From Symsagittifera roscoffensis (lineage: Eukaryota; Xenacoelomorpha; Acoela; Convolutidae), in NCBI RefSeq assembly GCF_963678635.1, contig NC_087062.1, positions 80,603,200 to 80,667,199 of the forward strand: a DNA stretch of 64,000 nt, given 5' to 3'. Position 1 is the stretch's first letter; each line of letters begins with the position of its first letter. Under the pieces are notes generated by a model. That model worked only from the letters and a program-made list of their open reading frames with translations, was not told the DNA's origin and ran no database searches. Shown piece by piece: positions 35,801 through 45,660 of the stretch. The translations under genes and the position numbers were made by a program.

Positions 35801-36213
35801 GGGTCTAGGACAACAATCCGACAGGGTTTCAAGCCGAAGGGGCTTCAGGCCGAAATTTAAACTTAACAAACCTTAAATCACTTGTTTTTTATCAGTAAAA
35901 CGTTGCTTAACAAAATTTTAGGCAGTTTACTTCATTATAAGTGTTATTTACGACCATGAATCACTTAGGATTGGCATCCCTTAATAATATCAGCCAGTTT
36001 TTGAAATGCATAAATTATAAACAAGAAATTTGCCTTCAGCCGTGTTTTTTTTTCAATTTCTAAACATCATTTGGAGGCTTAAATTTTATGTAGACGACAA
36101 AAACTACTGCAGAAAGATCATGAAATTGAGAATTTTTTTGAGAAAATTTTTGGCTTGAAGTCCCCAAGTTTACGATTGGGATTGAAGTCCGGTCGGCTTG
36201 ATGGCCGGCACCC
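35801..36213 (-). mobile_element. T1 inverted-repeat element with 9-bp target duplication
   Basis: 413 bp from GGGTCTAGGACAACAATCC to GATGGCCGGCACCC. The two ends are inverted repeats: both start GGGT and carry 16-bp tandem motifs (CAAGCCG every 16 bp). The flanks are TCTGCTTAT at 35792-35800 and TCTGCTTAT at 36214-36222, a perfect 9-bp duplication. Nine-base duplications are typical of Mutator-like (MULE) transposases. Non-coding, so mobilised in trans. Orientation is opposite to the copies at 3210-19802. Confidence 0.75.
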
Positions 36214-36363
36214 TCTGCTTATTGCTCCGCCTCCGCACGGTGGCCAGTCAATAGGCAGAATGGTCTAAGAGCAGAAAGGGTCCACGAGCAGATAAACTTG
36301 AAAAATATCAACTTTTTTAGCTAATCGGTAAATTAATTATCAGAAATGTCATTAATACCAGAA

Positions 36364-36731
36364 GGTGAGTCTCATTTGTACCAAACCAACGTTCATTTGT
36401 ACCAAAAAAAAAATCGGTCCCATTGGTACCAAAATTATTCAACTCGATTTCTGATTGGTCGAATTGTGAGCCAACGAATTATTACATCAATTTTCTACTG
36501 TTCAAACAGAAGAAAACTAAACAGCAGAATAGGGACCGCCGCAGTCGCGCCAACGTGTTGCGAGCTTGCCAACAGGGTAGGACTCTACGAAAATTAGAGC
36601 CGGATATCAGCTTTAAGTAGTCGGCTTAATAGTCTTAGGCCAATTGAATATTTTTGGTACTAACGCAATTGATTTTTTATTTTGGTTCAAATGGGATTGA
36701 TTTATCATTTTGGTACTTGTGAATACTCACC
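36364..36731. mobile_element. Second MITE family (GTACCAAA repeats) with 9-bp target duplication
   Basis: 368 bp. Left end GGTGAGTCTCATTTGTACCAAA; the reverse of the right end is GGTGAGTATTCACAAGTACCAAA. Each terminus contains about three GTACCAAA-type motifs. The flanks are ATACCAGAA at 36355-36363 and again at 36732-36740, a perfect 9-bp duplication. The internal open stretches (36346-36620) cross the ends and look fortuitous. Confidence 0.75.
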
Positions 36732-36879
36732 ATACCAGAACAACGAACATTTTACGGATAATTTGAGTAATTTAATAAAGATTATTTAAAAAATAAACAG
36801 TTTAATCAAGAACTTAGGATAATTTACTCATTTTCATGAAAATTTTTGACGATTCTAATAATTGTTTTATCAATTAGCC

Positions 36880-37165
36880 CGTATTACCAAACTATCTTAT
36901 ATCAGCAAATTCACGATTATTCACACAAGCCGAGCTACCACTCTCTACTCTAATGAGAGAATGTACAGCTATAATTTACACACTTAAAGAATACGAATTT
37001 CTGATACTTGGATCAAAACACCCAACAGTTCTCTTCACAGATCAAAAACCAATTATATTTCTTTTCACACATATTTCACATCCAAACCATAGAGTTTATA
37101 GATTTCAATTAGTTTTAATGAAATTCCCAAACTTACATATAGTTTGGACAGCAGGATTACCTAAG
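36880..37165 (+). pseudogene. Ty3-like RNase H fragment
   Basis: An open stretch containing MRECTAIIYTLKEYEFLILG, LFTDQKPIIFLFTHIS and PNLHIVWTAG, the second half of a Ty3-type RNase H. It is homologous to the remnant near 26590-26740 and better preserved. It is cut at about 37165, where unrelated sequence begins. Confidence 0.75.
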
Positions 37166-37678
37166 TCAATATTTTTTGTTTTTCCGCTCTTGGACCCATT
37201 CTGCTTATTGCTTCGCCTCCGCATTGTATAAATCAAAAAAGCTAATTTTTTGTTTTTCTGCACTTGACTCATTGTGCTCTTGGACAATTCTGCATAATTG
37301 CGAGTAAATTTATTTTGAACGTTGTCAGTGTCGAGAATTTAATTCAATTTTTTGAGTTCAAGTCGAGCGAGCGAATAACCTCCTTTACCTGAAAACTGCT
37401 CGTATAATCTTATAGAACTTTAAAAAGGAAATTATCTTCTATGAAACGTAAATTCCTGCTTCAGTCTGTTATAAAGATACACAAAAATCAAATAAGCGTA
37501 ATTTCAACATTTCATTCGCCGTTTATTCAGAACTAAAATGGAAATCATCAATTCTATGTAAACTTCTGCCTTTCAGTCAGTTTCAAAAATCAAAGCTATA
37601 AGTTCAGCAAAATTAAAACAGCTATAATATCAAGATCAAATCAAAAAATAAAATAATCAGTTCAGTTTGCTAAGTGTT

Positions 37679-37684
37679 TTTATT
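37679..37684 (-). terminator. Poly(A) signal of H1
   Basis: AATAAA on the minus strand about 35 bp after the H1 stop. No canonical histone 3' stem-loop is seen between stop and this site, so the mRNA is probably polyadenylated. Confidence 0.5.
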
Positions 37685-37718
37685 CAGATATCTTTTCAAG
37701 ACCATAGATGGATGCAGT

Positions 37719-38162
37719 TTATTTCTTTCCCTTCTTAGTGGGCGATGCCTTCTTGGTTGGCGACGGACTGCTCTTCACTGGCGACGCTTTCTTAGCCTTG
37801 GGCTTCGTCGGCGAAGACGATTTACTCGGCCGTCCTCGCTTTTCTTCTGGTCCAGATCCTGCCAGTCGAAATCTCCCTTGAGCACCAGTCGTTTTCTGCC
37901 CAACTGCATGTTGGAGCTCCTTGGATTCCAGCATGGAGCGAAGAGTCCGATTGAGGGTGGCATTACTCCGGCTGCTTTCCTCGATCGACCATTTGTCTTG
38001 GATAAACTTCTGAATAGCTCTCTTCGAAGCACCCTTTCTTTCCTTCAGATCGGTTATGGCTTGTTTTACCATCTCTTTGTAGCTGGGATGCGTCGGTCCA
38101 GGTTCCTTTGCTGGAGTTTTGGGTGCAGCCACCGGGCTCTTGGCTTTCTTAACGGCAGGCAT
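37719..38162 (-). CDS. Linker histone H1 (147 aa), intact
   Basis: Binds the nucleosome dyad and linker DNA to compact chromatin in the nucleus. The short N-tail (1-24) is rich in Lys, Ala and Pro. The winged-helix globular domain runs from about 25 to 101 (HPSYKEMVKQAITDLKERKG; NATLNRTLRSMLESKEL; GRFRLAG). An RGRP AT-hook core is at 109-112, then a short basic C-tail with four S-P-x-K motifs of the DNA-binding SPKK type. At 147 residues it is shorter than most animal H1s (about 190-230), mainly in the tail. One exon, no introns. The ATG is the first in frame; TATAAATA lies about 130 bp upstream and AATAAA about 35 bp after the stop. Overlapping open frames on the opposite strand are shadows. 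The only intact host gene in the window. Confidence 0.92.
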   Translation of the reverse strand: MPAVKKAKSPVAAPKTPAKEPGPTHPSYKEMVKQAITDLKERKGASKRAIQKFIQDKWSIEESSRSNATLNRTLRSMLESKELQHAVGQKTTGAQGRFRLAGSGPEEKRGRPSKSSSPTKPKAKKASPVKSSPSPTKKASPTKKGKK

Positions 38163-38290
38163 ATTGCAAGAAGATGCAAGTTGATTGATTTTAATCTCCG
38201 AGATCCAGCAAATTTCAGCAAGAAAATGAGCAACTTCAGTTGATTGCTTTCAGAAATTGACAATTGAACACTGTGAGAAAATGTTTCTCC

Positions 38291-38298
38291 TATTTATA
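38291..38298 (-). promoter_or_regulatory. TATA box of H1
   Basis: TATAAATA on the minus strand about 130 bp upstream of the ATG. Conserved between the two H1 copies. Confidence 0.6.
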
Positions 38299-38442
38299 CT
38301 TGCAAGCTCGACCGGAACGAAAACGTTATTTTGTACGTTTCTGTACAAACACATCATTGCGAAATTCGTAAAACTTCAAGTTTCAAGGTCACTTTTGATG
38401 CCTGTTTGACCTCGAAGCGGATTAAATTGTACACTATAGAGG

Positions 38443-38968
38443 AACAGGCTATAACTTCCAATCGGAGAAAGCAAAAAAATCAGTTATTGTTAAGTTAGCA
38501 ATTGGAAAACAATCAATTTAAAGAAGTAAGGGGGCGAACAGTCCGCCTAAGAAAAATTATTTTATCCCAAAATTTGAGCCGTGAGGCCAAAACAGCTGTT
38601 TTTGGTGTAAGCTACCTGATAGAACTCTCAAAGAGGAGCATTTTTCAAAAAAAAAAACGCTGGAAAATGTCGCTGAAACAAAAGCCTAGCTCATATTAGA
38701 TGTTTTCGAGTTTACAGAAATTGTTTTAGTGCGGAGTAAATTTATTGTTTAAACATGAGTAGCAAGCAGTTGACCCTGGAAAGCAAAAGCCGAAGGTCGG
38801 TCGTCACTCAAAATGTCTACACCTTGACCACCCAAAAGTACTACTGCTTTCATAAGTTTTCTGTTTTTTTTTGCTGACCTACTAAAATGTTTTCCTGCCT
38901 TTAGCGCCAATATACTCTAAAATTAGCGATTTCATTAATCCGCGATTTTATTAATCCCTCTTGTGAAC
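38443..38968. other. Non-coding stretch upstream of H1
   Basis: No supported gene. An open stretch at 38502-38699 has no recognisable domain. Short near-repeats of GATTTCATTAATCCGCGATTTTATTAATCC lie around 38927-38958. Confidence 0.4.
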
Positions 38969-39330
38969 GGGTGCCGCGGAAATCAGATCGACGGGACTTA
39001 ATCTGGATCTACTTAACAATCTCTACCCCTTTCAAGAAAGGGGGCGATTGTTAAGTAGATACAAATGGTCGATTTTTCGACCAATCAGAATGCAGCAAAA
39101 TTAGAATTCTCAATAGAAAGCTCAGTGCTAATTTACTGTATTTATTTATAGGGGTGGAGATTCTTAAGTAGGTACCATAGGGGAGGAGATTGTTAAGTAG
39201 ATCCCTTAATCTGAATCGTAAAATTAGGGACTGCAATATTTTCTCAAAAAGTCACGAAATATGATTAGTTTTAAGATTGCTTTGAACAATTTCTCAAGCC
39301 CTCTGGTCGAGGTTGTGGTTTTATGATCGA
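38969..39330 (+). mobile_element. T1 remnant split by a younger insertion
   Basis: GGGTGCCGCGGAAATCAGATCGACGGGACTTAATCT at 38969-39004 is a T1 left end. The colinear T1 continuation GAATCGTAAAATTAGGGACT resumes at 39213. Between them sits the 200-bp element at 39005-39204. No right T1 end was found. Confidence 0.55.
39005..39204. mobile_element. T2 foldback MITE with 8-bp target duplication
   Basis: 200 bp flanked by CTTAATCT at 38997-39004 and 39205-39212. The ends are GGATCTACTTAACAATCTCTACCCC and the reverse complement of GGGGAGGAGATTGTTAAGTAGATCC, with 19 perfect outer bases. Further copies of the terminal motif lie inside at about 39040-39060 and 39151-39176, so each end is doubled. Eight-base duplications are typical of hAT transposases. 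No coding capacity. Confidence 0.75.
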
Positions 39331-39533
39331 CCAAATTTTGGTATTATCAGAATGTCGCGACCGAAATTGGATATTTTCAGACCGCTGCGATCAAAATTTG
39401 AAGTTTCCAGACGTTGTGGACCGAGACAATGTGTCCGCGGCCAGTGCGACCAAAGGAAAGTTAACCGAGACCACCGGGACCGAAGGAAAGTTAGTCGCGG
39501 TGGTCGAAAATTAGTCGCTGCGGTCGAAAAATT

Positions 39534-39724
39534 GGATCAAGTTAACATCCTCCCCCCTAATAGACCAAGTTAAGATCCTCCACCCCAGCGCTTAAATTAT
39601 ATTAAATTTGCTAAGCGCTGCATGTAAAATGCTCGATTCTGAGTGTCTGAAAATTCCCAACTTAGAACCAAGTTAACATCCTCCCCCCTAAACGTGTTTA
39701 GGGAGGAGGATGTTAGCTTGGTCC
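39534..39724. mobile_element. T3 MITE with 8-bp target duplication, copy 1
   Basis: 191 bp flanked by GAAAAATT at 39526-39533 and 39725-39732. The ends GGATCAAGTTAACATCCTCC and the reverse of GGAGGATGTTAGCTTGGTCC are inverted repeats. An internal palindrome AGCGCTTA...TAAGCGCT lies in the middle. The termini resemble those of T2 (GGATC...TTAACA..CTCC), suggesting the same transposase group. Confidence 0.75.
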
Positions 39725-40244
39725 GAAAAATTAGTCGCGGCGGTCGAAAAATCAGTCGCGGCATTGTCGAAAAATTGGTCAGACGAAAAGTCATCGGCAA
39801 TCGGTGTGATCGAAAGAAAACAAGACTGCTCGTATCAGGGCGAAGCAGTAACAAGACGAGCAGTATCAGGACGAAGCAGTATCATAGACGAGCAGCAACA
39901 AGACTGCTCGTATTATTACTGCTCGTCTATGCTGCAATATTTTCTCAAAAAGTCATGAAATATGATTAGTTTTAAGATTGCTTTGAATAATTTCTCAAGC
40001 CCTCTGGTCGAGGTTGTGGTTTTATGATCAGAGGGTCGCGACCAAATTTTGGTATTATCAGAATGTCGCGACCGAAATTGGATATTTTCAGACCGCTGCG
40101 ATCAAAATTTGAAGTTTCCAGACGTTGCGGACCGAGGCAATGTGTCCGCGGCCGGTGCGACCAAAGGAAAGTTAACCGAGACCACCGGGACCGAAGGAAA
40201 GTTAGTCGCGGTGGTCGAAAATTAGTCGCTGCGGTCGAAAAATT

Positions 40245-40435
40245 GGATCAAGTTAACATCCTCCCCCCTAATAGACCAAGTTAAGATCCTCCACCCCAGC
40301 GCTTAAATTATATTAAATTTGTTAAGCGCTGCTTGTAAAATGCTCGATTCTGATTGGCTGAAAATTCCCAACTTAGAACTAAGTTAACATCCTCCCCCCT
40401 AAACGTGTTAAGGGGGGAAGATGTTAGCTTGGTCC
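40245..40435. mobile_element. T3 MITE, copy 2
   Basis: Same ends and length as copy 1, flanked on both sides by GAAAAATT. Present because the whole unit was amplified, not by a new insertion. Confidence 0.7.
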
Positions 40436-40858
40436 GAAAAATTAGTCGCGGCGGTCGAAAAATTAGTGTCACGGTGTCGGAAATTTAGTCGCGGCCAGAG
40501 GAGATTGTTAAGTAGATCCCTTAATCTGAATCGTAAAATTAGGGACTGCAATATTTTCTCAAAAAGTCATGAAATATGATTAGTTTTAAGATTGCTTTGA
40601 ATAATTTCTCAAGCCCTCTGGTCGAGGTTGTGGTTTTATGATCAGAGGGTTGCGACCAAATTTTGGTATTATCAGAATGTCGCGACCGAAATTGGATATT
40701 TTCAGACCGCTGCGATCAAAATTTGAAGTTTCCAGACGTTGCGGACCGAGGCAATGTGTCCGCGGCCGGTGCGACCAAAGGAAAGTTAACCGAGACCACC
40801 GGGACCGAAGGAAAGTTAGTCGCGGTGGTCGAAAATTAGTCGCGGCGGTCGAAAAATT

Positions 40859-41056
40859 GGATCAAGTTAACATTCTCCCCCCCCCCCCCTAATAGACCAA
40901 GTTAAGATCCTCCACCCCAGCGCTTAAATTATATTAAATTTGTTAAGCGCTGCTTGTAAAATGCTCGATTCTGATTGGCTGAAAATTCCCAACTTAGAAC
41001 TAAGTTAACATCCTCCCCCCTAAACGTGTTAAGGGGGGAAGATGTTAGCTTGGTCC
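40859..41056. mobile_element. T3 MITE, copy 3
   Basis: As copy 2, but a C run near the left end is expanded, lengthening the copy. Confidence 0.7.
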
Positions 41057-41479
41057 GAAAAATTAGTCGCGGCGGTCGAAAAATTAGTGTCACGGTGTCG
41101 GAAATTTAGTCGCGGCCAGAGGAGATTGTTAAGTAGATCCCTTAATCTGAATCGTAAAATTAGGGACTGCAATATTTTCTCAAAAAGTCATGAAATATGA
41201 TTAGTTTTAAGATTGCTTTGAATAATTTCTCAAGCCCTCTGGTCGAGGTTGTGGTTTTATGATCAGAGGGTTGCGACCAAATTTTGGTATTATCAGAATG
41301 TCGCGACCGAAATTGGATATTTTCAGACCGCTGCGATCAAAATTTGAAGTTTCCAGACGTTGCGGACCGAGGCAATGTGTCCGCGGCCGGTGCGACCAAA
41401 GGAAAGTTAACCGAGACCACCGGGACCGAAGGAAAGTTAGTCGCGGTGGTCGAAAATTAGTCGCGGCGGTCGAAAAATT

Positions 41480-41675
41480 GGATCAAGTTAACATTCTCCC
41501 CCCCCCCCCTAATAGACCAAGTTAAGATCCTCCACCCCAGCGCTTAAATTATATTAAATTTGTTAAGCGCTGCTTGTAAAATGCTCGATTCTGATTGGCT
41601 GAAAATTCCCAACTTAGAACTAAGTTAACATCCTCCCCCCTAAACGTGTTAAGGGGGAAGATGTTAGCTTGGTCC
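41480..41675. mobile_element. T3 MITE, copy 4
   Basis: As copy 3, with a slightly different C-run length. Confidence 0.7.
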
Positions 41676-42098
41676 GAAAAATTAGTCGCGGCGGTCGAAA
41701 AATTAGTGTCACGGTGTCGGAAATTTAGTCGCGGCCAGAGGAGATTGTTAAGTAGATCCCTTAATCTGAATCGTAAAATTAGGGACTGCAATATTTTCTC
41801 AAAAAGTCATGAAATATGATTAGTTTTAAGATTGCTTTGAATAATTTCTCAAGCCCTCTGGTCGAGGTTGTGGTTTTATGATCAGAGGGTCGCGACCAAA
41901 TTTTGGTATTATCAGAATGTCGCGACCGAAATTGGATATTTTCAGACCGCTGCGATCAAAATTTGAAGTTTCCAGACGTTGTGGACCGAGACAATGTGTC
42001 CGCGGCCAGTGCGACCAAAGGAAAGTTAACCGAGACCACCGGGACCGAAGGAAAGTTAGTCGCGGTGGTCGAAAATTAGTCGCTGCGGTCGAAAAATT

Positions 42099-42289
42099 GG
42101 ATCAAGTTAACATCCTCCCCCCTAATAGACCAAGTTAAGATCCTCCACCCCAGCGCTTAAATTATATTAAATTTGCTAAGCGCTGCATGTAAAATGCTCG
42201 ATTCTGAGTGTCTGAAAATTCCCAACTTAGAACCAAGTTAACATCCTCCCCCCTAAACGTGTTTAGGGAGGAGGATGTTAGCTTGGTCC
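42099..42289. mobile_element. T3 MITE, copy 5
   Basis: Same ends, 191 bp, and essentially identical to copy 1, matching the near-identity of array units 1 and 5. Confidence 0.7.
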
Positions 42290-42582
42290 GAAAAATTAGT
42301 CGCGGCGGTCGAAAAATCAGTCGCGGCATTGTCGAAAAATTGGTCAGACGAAAAGTCATCGGCAATCGGTGTGATCGAAAGAAAACAAGACTGCTCGTAT
42401 CAGGGCGAAGCAGTAACAAGACGAGCAGTATCAGGACGAAGCAGTATCATAGACGAGAAGTAACAAGACTGCTCGTATTATTAGTGCTCATCTATGGAGC
42501 AGTAATAATATGAAAAAATTCAATGTAATAAAATAATATAAAATTTAAAAAAAATTAAGATTTTTTTGTAAAACATCCCCCA

Positions 42583-44017
42583 CACGCCATATTGAAATCA
42601 AAGTGATAGATTTTGCTCCTATTAACAAATCAATTTTAGCATATAAGCTTCCTGGAACCAATTTGGAAGGATTTCTAAGACGGATTAAATCTCCGCTTAC
42701 GCGTTATTTGCGCGAAACATATCGCGCGTAATTTTCACAAATTGGCCAAAACGGCAATGTTTAAACCCCCATAACTTTACGAAAAATGATCACAAGTGAA
42801 ATAAATATCTTTTCAAATTTGAGTTCAAATCAACATTAGCTTTCGAGTGAAATTTAAAAAAATGTCTAGCTGAAAATTCGAAATTTGTCTGAAGAAAAAA
42901 CCAACCCCGAGCACAAATATTCCGTTACTTTCGTTACGACAGTCGGAATAATAATCAGAAATTGTCGCCACCGAAAAAAAGCTAACAGCAATAAGAGAAA
43001 AAGACTGCTCGCATATCAGGGCAAAGCCCTGAACGTTCCGACTACCCCTTAATTCATATCGAATAGTTTTTGGGAAAAAATATTGAAAACCTATAATTTT
43101 TGGACAATATCCAAGTGTGAAACTTTAATACGACCAATTAGCTGGCCTCACTTCAATTGGGAACGATTTTTTTGTGCGGGATAATTCGCCACGCATAAAT
43201 AATTCGGGTTACGCTCTCAGCTTTATGAATAAATTCAAAGCGGAAGTCAATTATCTTGGCATGTCGCGACCATTACGACTCAAAGTGTGTCCGTTGCGAC
43301 ATTGAGCAACATAAAAAGTTTTAGGCGATTTTGCCCGACCCAAAAAAGTTATGTTGCGACTTTGCGCGAACCGAATAAGCACGACCCATGTTGCGACTTT
43401 GCGCGACGCATGTTGCGATTTTGCGCGACCCATGTTGCGACTTTGCACGACCCATGTGGCGACTTTGCGCGACTTATGTTGAGACTTTGCGCGACCTATG
43501 TTGCGAATTTGTGCGATCCATTTTTAGCTAAGTTGCGACTTTGCGCGATCCATGTTGCGACTTTGTGCGACTCGAGCCTCTTGCGAAAGTGTGGAATTTT
43601 TTGACCATGACGCGACTAATTTTTCGACCGCGGCGCCTAATTTTTCGACTGCCACGACTAATTTTTTGACCATGACGCGACTACTTTTGCGAACGCCGCG
43701 ACTATTTTTTTGACCGTCTCGACTAATTTTTGACCGCCGCAGCTAATTTTTTGACCACCGCGACTAACTTTTTGACCACCGCGACTAGTTTTTCGACCAC
43801 CGCGACTAATTTTTCGACCACCGCGACCAATTTTTTGACCACCGCAATTATTTTTTCTACCATTGCGACCAAAATAAGGTTTCTCCAGAGTTTGTCCGCG
43901 ACTTGAAACACTGTCCAGAGGACGAGTTTTCGGTCGCGGAATTAACATTTCCGCTGCCAACAAAGTAAAAAAATTAGTCGCGGACCTCGACCCGGGAGCT
44001 CATGATCTTTCTGTAAC
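42583..44017. repeat. Module A, copy 1, with 22-bp and 21-bp minisatellites
   Basis: Runs from TATTGAAATCAAAGTGATAG to GATCTTTCTGTAAC. Contains about seven copies of a 22-bp unit (CATGTTGCGACTTTGCGCGACC) at about 43380-43560 and about ten of a 21-bp unit (GCGACTAATTTTTCGACCACC) at about 43610-43870. The 21-bp unit gives a 7-residue repeat (KLVAVVE) on the minus strand, which explains the apparent ORFs. No gene supported. Further copies start at 45661 and 48167, with a 3' part at 51112. Confidence 0.75.
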
Positions 44018-45660
44018 AGTTATTAAATTTAAACAATTATCAGCACCACAAAACTGTATTATTTCATCTGTAAAAATTTGTTTTTTAAAAATTTAGGCAC
44101 GATCAGTCCATAATGAGCGTTTTTCTTGCCAAAGGACCCCTTAAGAAAGGCATCCATAATTTACATAAGTCGCATTTTAAAATGAATTTTTTATAAACAT
44201 AAAAAGCGCATCCAAAAAGGTTTCATGTTTTACTTTTCCTACAGATCATTTTAGAGGCTATTTTATAAAAAAGCCAAAAACTGGTTAAGAAAGGCCATGA
44301 AATTGAGAAATTTTTCAGACCAGTAATCAAATTAATATTATTTCATGGCTTTTTGAGAATATATTTGGCTTGAAATCCTTTATTTTACGATTCGTCTTGA
44401 AGTCACGTCGGCTTGATGTCCGGCGCCCGTTATTAGCTTTTGCATAAATTTAGAGCTTTCTAATTTGATGCTTAGATAGCTCAATCATTGTTGAAGGTCT
44501 TTTGCATGTGTATAATTTGTGCATTTCAACGTCCAGCTGGTGCAACTAACGGATGCCATTTGTAAGAGGTACATTGTCAAGGATAACGCTTTTTATAACC
44601 AAAAGTGCCTACGTTTTTAAAAATTTACCTTTTCCAGATTTCGGTGCTAAATCCTTTCGGATAGCTGTCCTAGAATCTTCCTACTTTGCTCTAACTGGTA
44701 AAAAAGTTTGCGAGCAGGCACTTCAAATCAAACAAGCGTTTTAGTGGAGTTTCGGGTGCTAAGAAAATGAATTTCGTCGATTCAAAAAAAAATTGTAGGT
44801 CTGCACCTGCGGAAAATTTGAAAGAGAATTGATACCAATAGCTTATAGGCCATTTTCGAAAAAATTAACATATTGCTGATGAACTTAGCCATTAGGGTAC
44901 TTTGTTGCCAATTTGTTCGTCTTTTTTAAACTTTCTGATGATTAGTTCGAATGAAGTGAGTAGTTTTTTGACTGAGATCAGGTCCGATATGGTCACAGAG
45001 TAGCTTCTCAAGTATAACGTTACAGTCCTGAGTGTTCCCATTTTCCTTTAGTCGAAAAAAATGTTCAAAAAAATCAAAAAAAAGCAAACCTGAGAGTTTC
45101 GAAAAAAAACTGGCGATTTTAAGCACTTGAATTATCCCCTATCAGCCATATTGCCCCTTTTCAAAGTCTCCCTAATTGACGTAATTTATCTCATTCCTTT
45201 AGGAATCATAAAGCTACTGTTGTTCCGACTTTTGAAGAAAGTGACGAAATATTTGTGCTCCAGGTGGCTTTTCGCAGTTTTTGGTAAAAAAATTCCAGGG
45301 GGATTTTTTTAAATATCATTCAATAGGTATTGGATTCTTAAGCTCAGGTTTGAAAAGGTATTTTCATCTGCTATCCTTGTTTTATTTTTTGTTCGTTATT
45401 CATTTTTTGAAAACAAAATATGTTGATCAAGACCATCCGGGCGGGTTGACCACCATAAATGGAAAATGTTTATCATACAAAATCCAATATGGAAAATGTG
45501 AGTTAAAAAACTAGCAAAACAAAAGTAGCAAAACAAAAAAAAAAGTAAATTTCATGAAAATTTTTTTCCGTCAATTTTTAGTCGCAATAACATGCTCATG
45601 CTAATTTGTTTTTTGTCTATGACGTAGTCTAGGCTGAATTTTTCATAGAAAAGAAACAAA
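44018..45660. repeat. Module B, copy 1
   Basis: Begins with a T1-derived right end (GGCTTGATGTCCGGCGCCC ends at about 44428) and continues as AT-rich sequence with poly-A and poly-T tracts. Several open frames of 60-77 codons (44553-44744, 45127-45312, 45281-45514) recur in the other copies with only substitutions. They have low complexity and no recognisable domain. Confidence 0.65.

Larger units (their letters stand above)
32268..38442. repeat. Tandem duplication carrying Pao/BEL integrase scrap plus H1 gene
   Basis: Unit 1 is about 32268-34463 and unit 2 about 34464-38442, in the same orientation and directly adjoining. Both begin CCGCTAAAAAAATCATCAACAGTACTT and end AAATTGTACACTATAGA. Unit 1 lacks about 0.5 kb of integrase sequence and about 1.3 kb around 35.9-37.2 kb that unit 2 has, including the T1 element's right side and a second small element. 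It explains the paired H1 genes. Confidence 0.8.
39230..42510. repeat. Tandem array of five compound units (~620-720 bp)
   Basis: Units start at GCAATATTTTCTCAAAAAGTCA near 39228, 39931, 40548, 41168 and 41788. Each contains a T1-derived segment, a 21-bp-type minisatellite (TTAGTCGCGGYGGTCGAAAAA) and one T3 element. Units 1 and 5 carry a 3' part with ACTGCTCGT/ACGAGCAGT motifs and are almost identical. Units 2-4 instead end with the right terminus of T2. The open frames of about 84-108 codons through this array arise from the repeat and are not treated as genes. Confidence 0.85.

Noticed and set aside
39313-42513. Repeated ORFs of 82-108 codons in the 620-bp array
   Set aside because: Each is created by the same repeat unit (T1 fragment, minisatellite and T3). 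No domain, and frames run across transposon borders.
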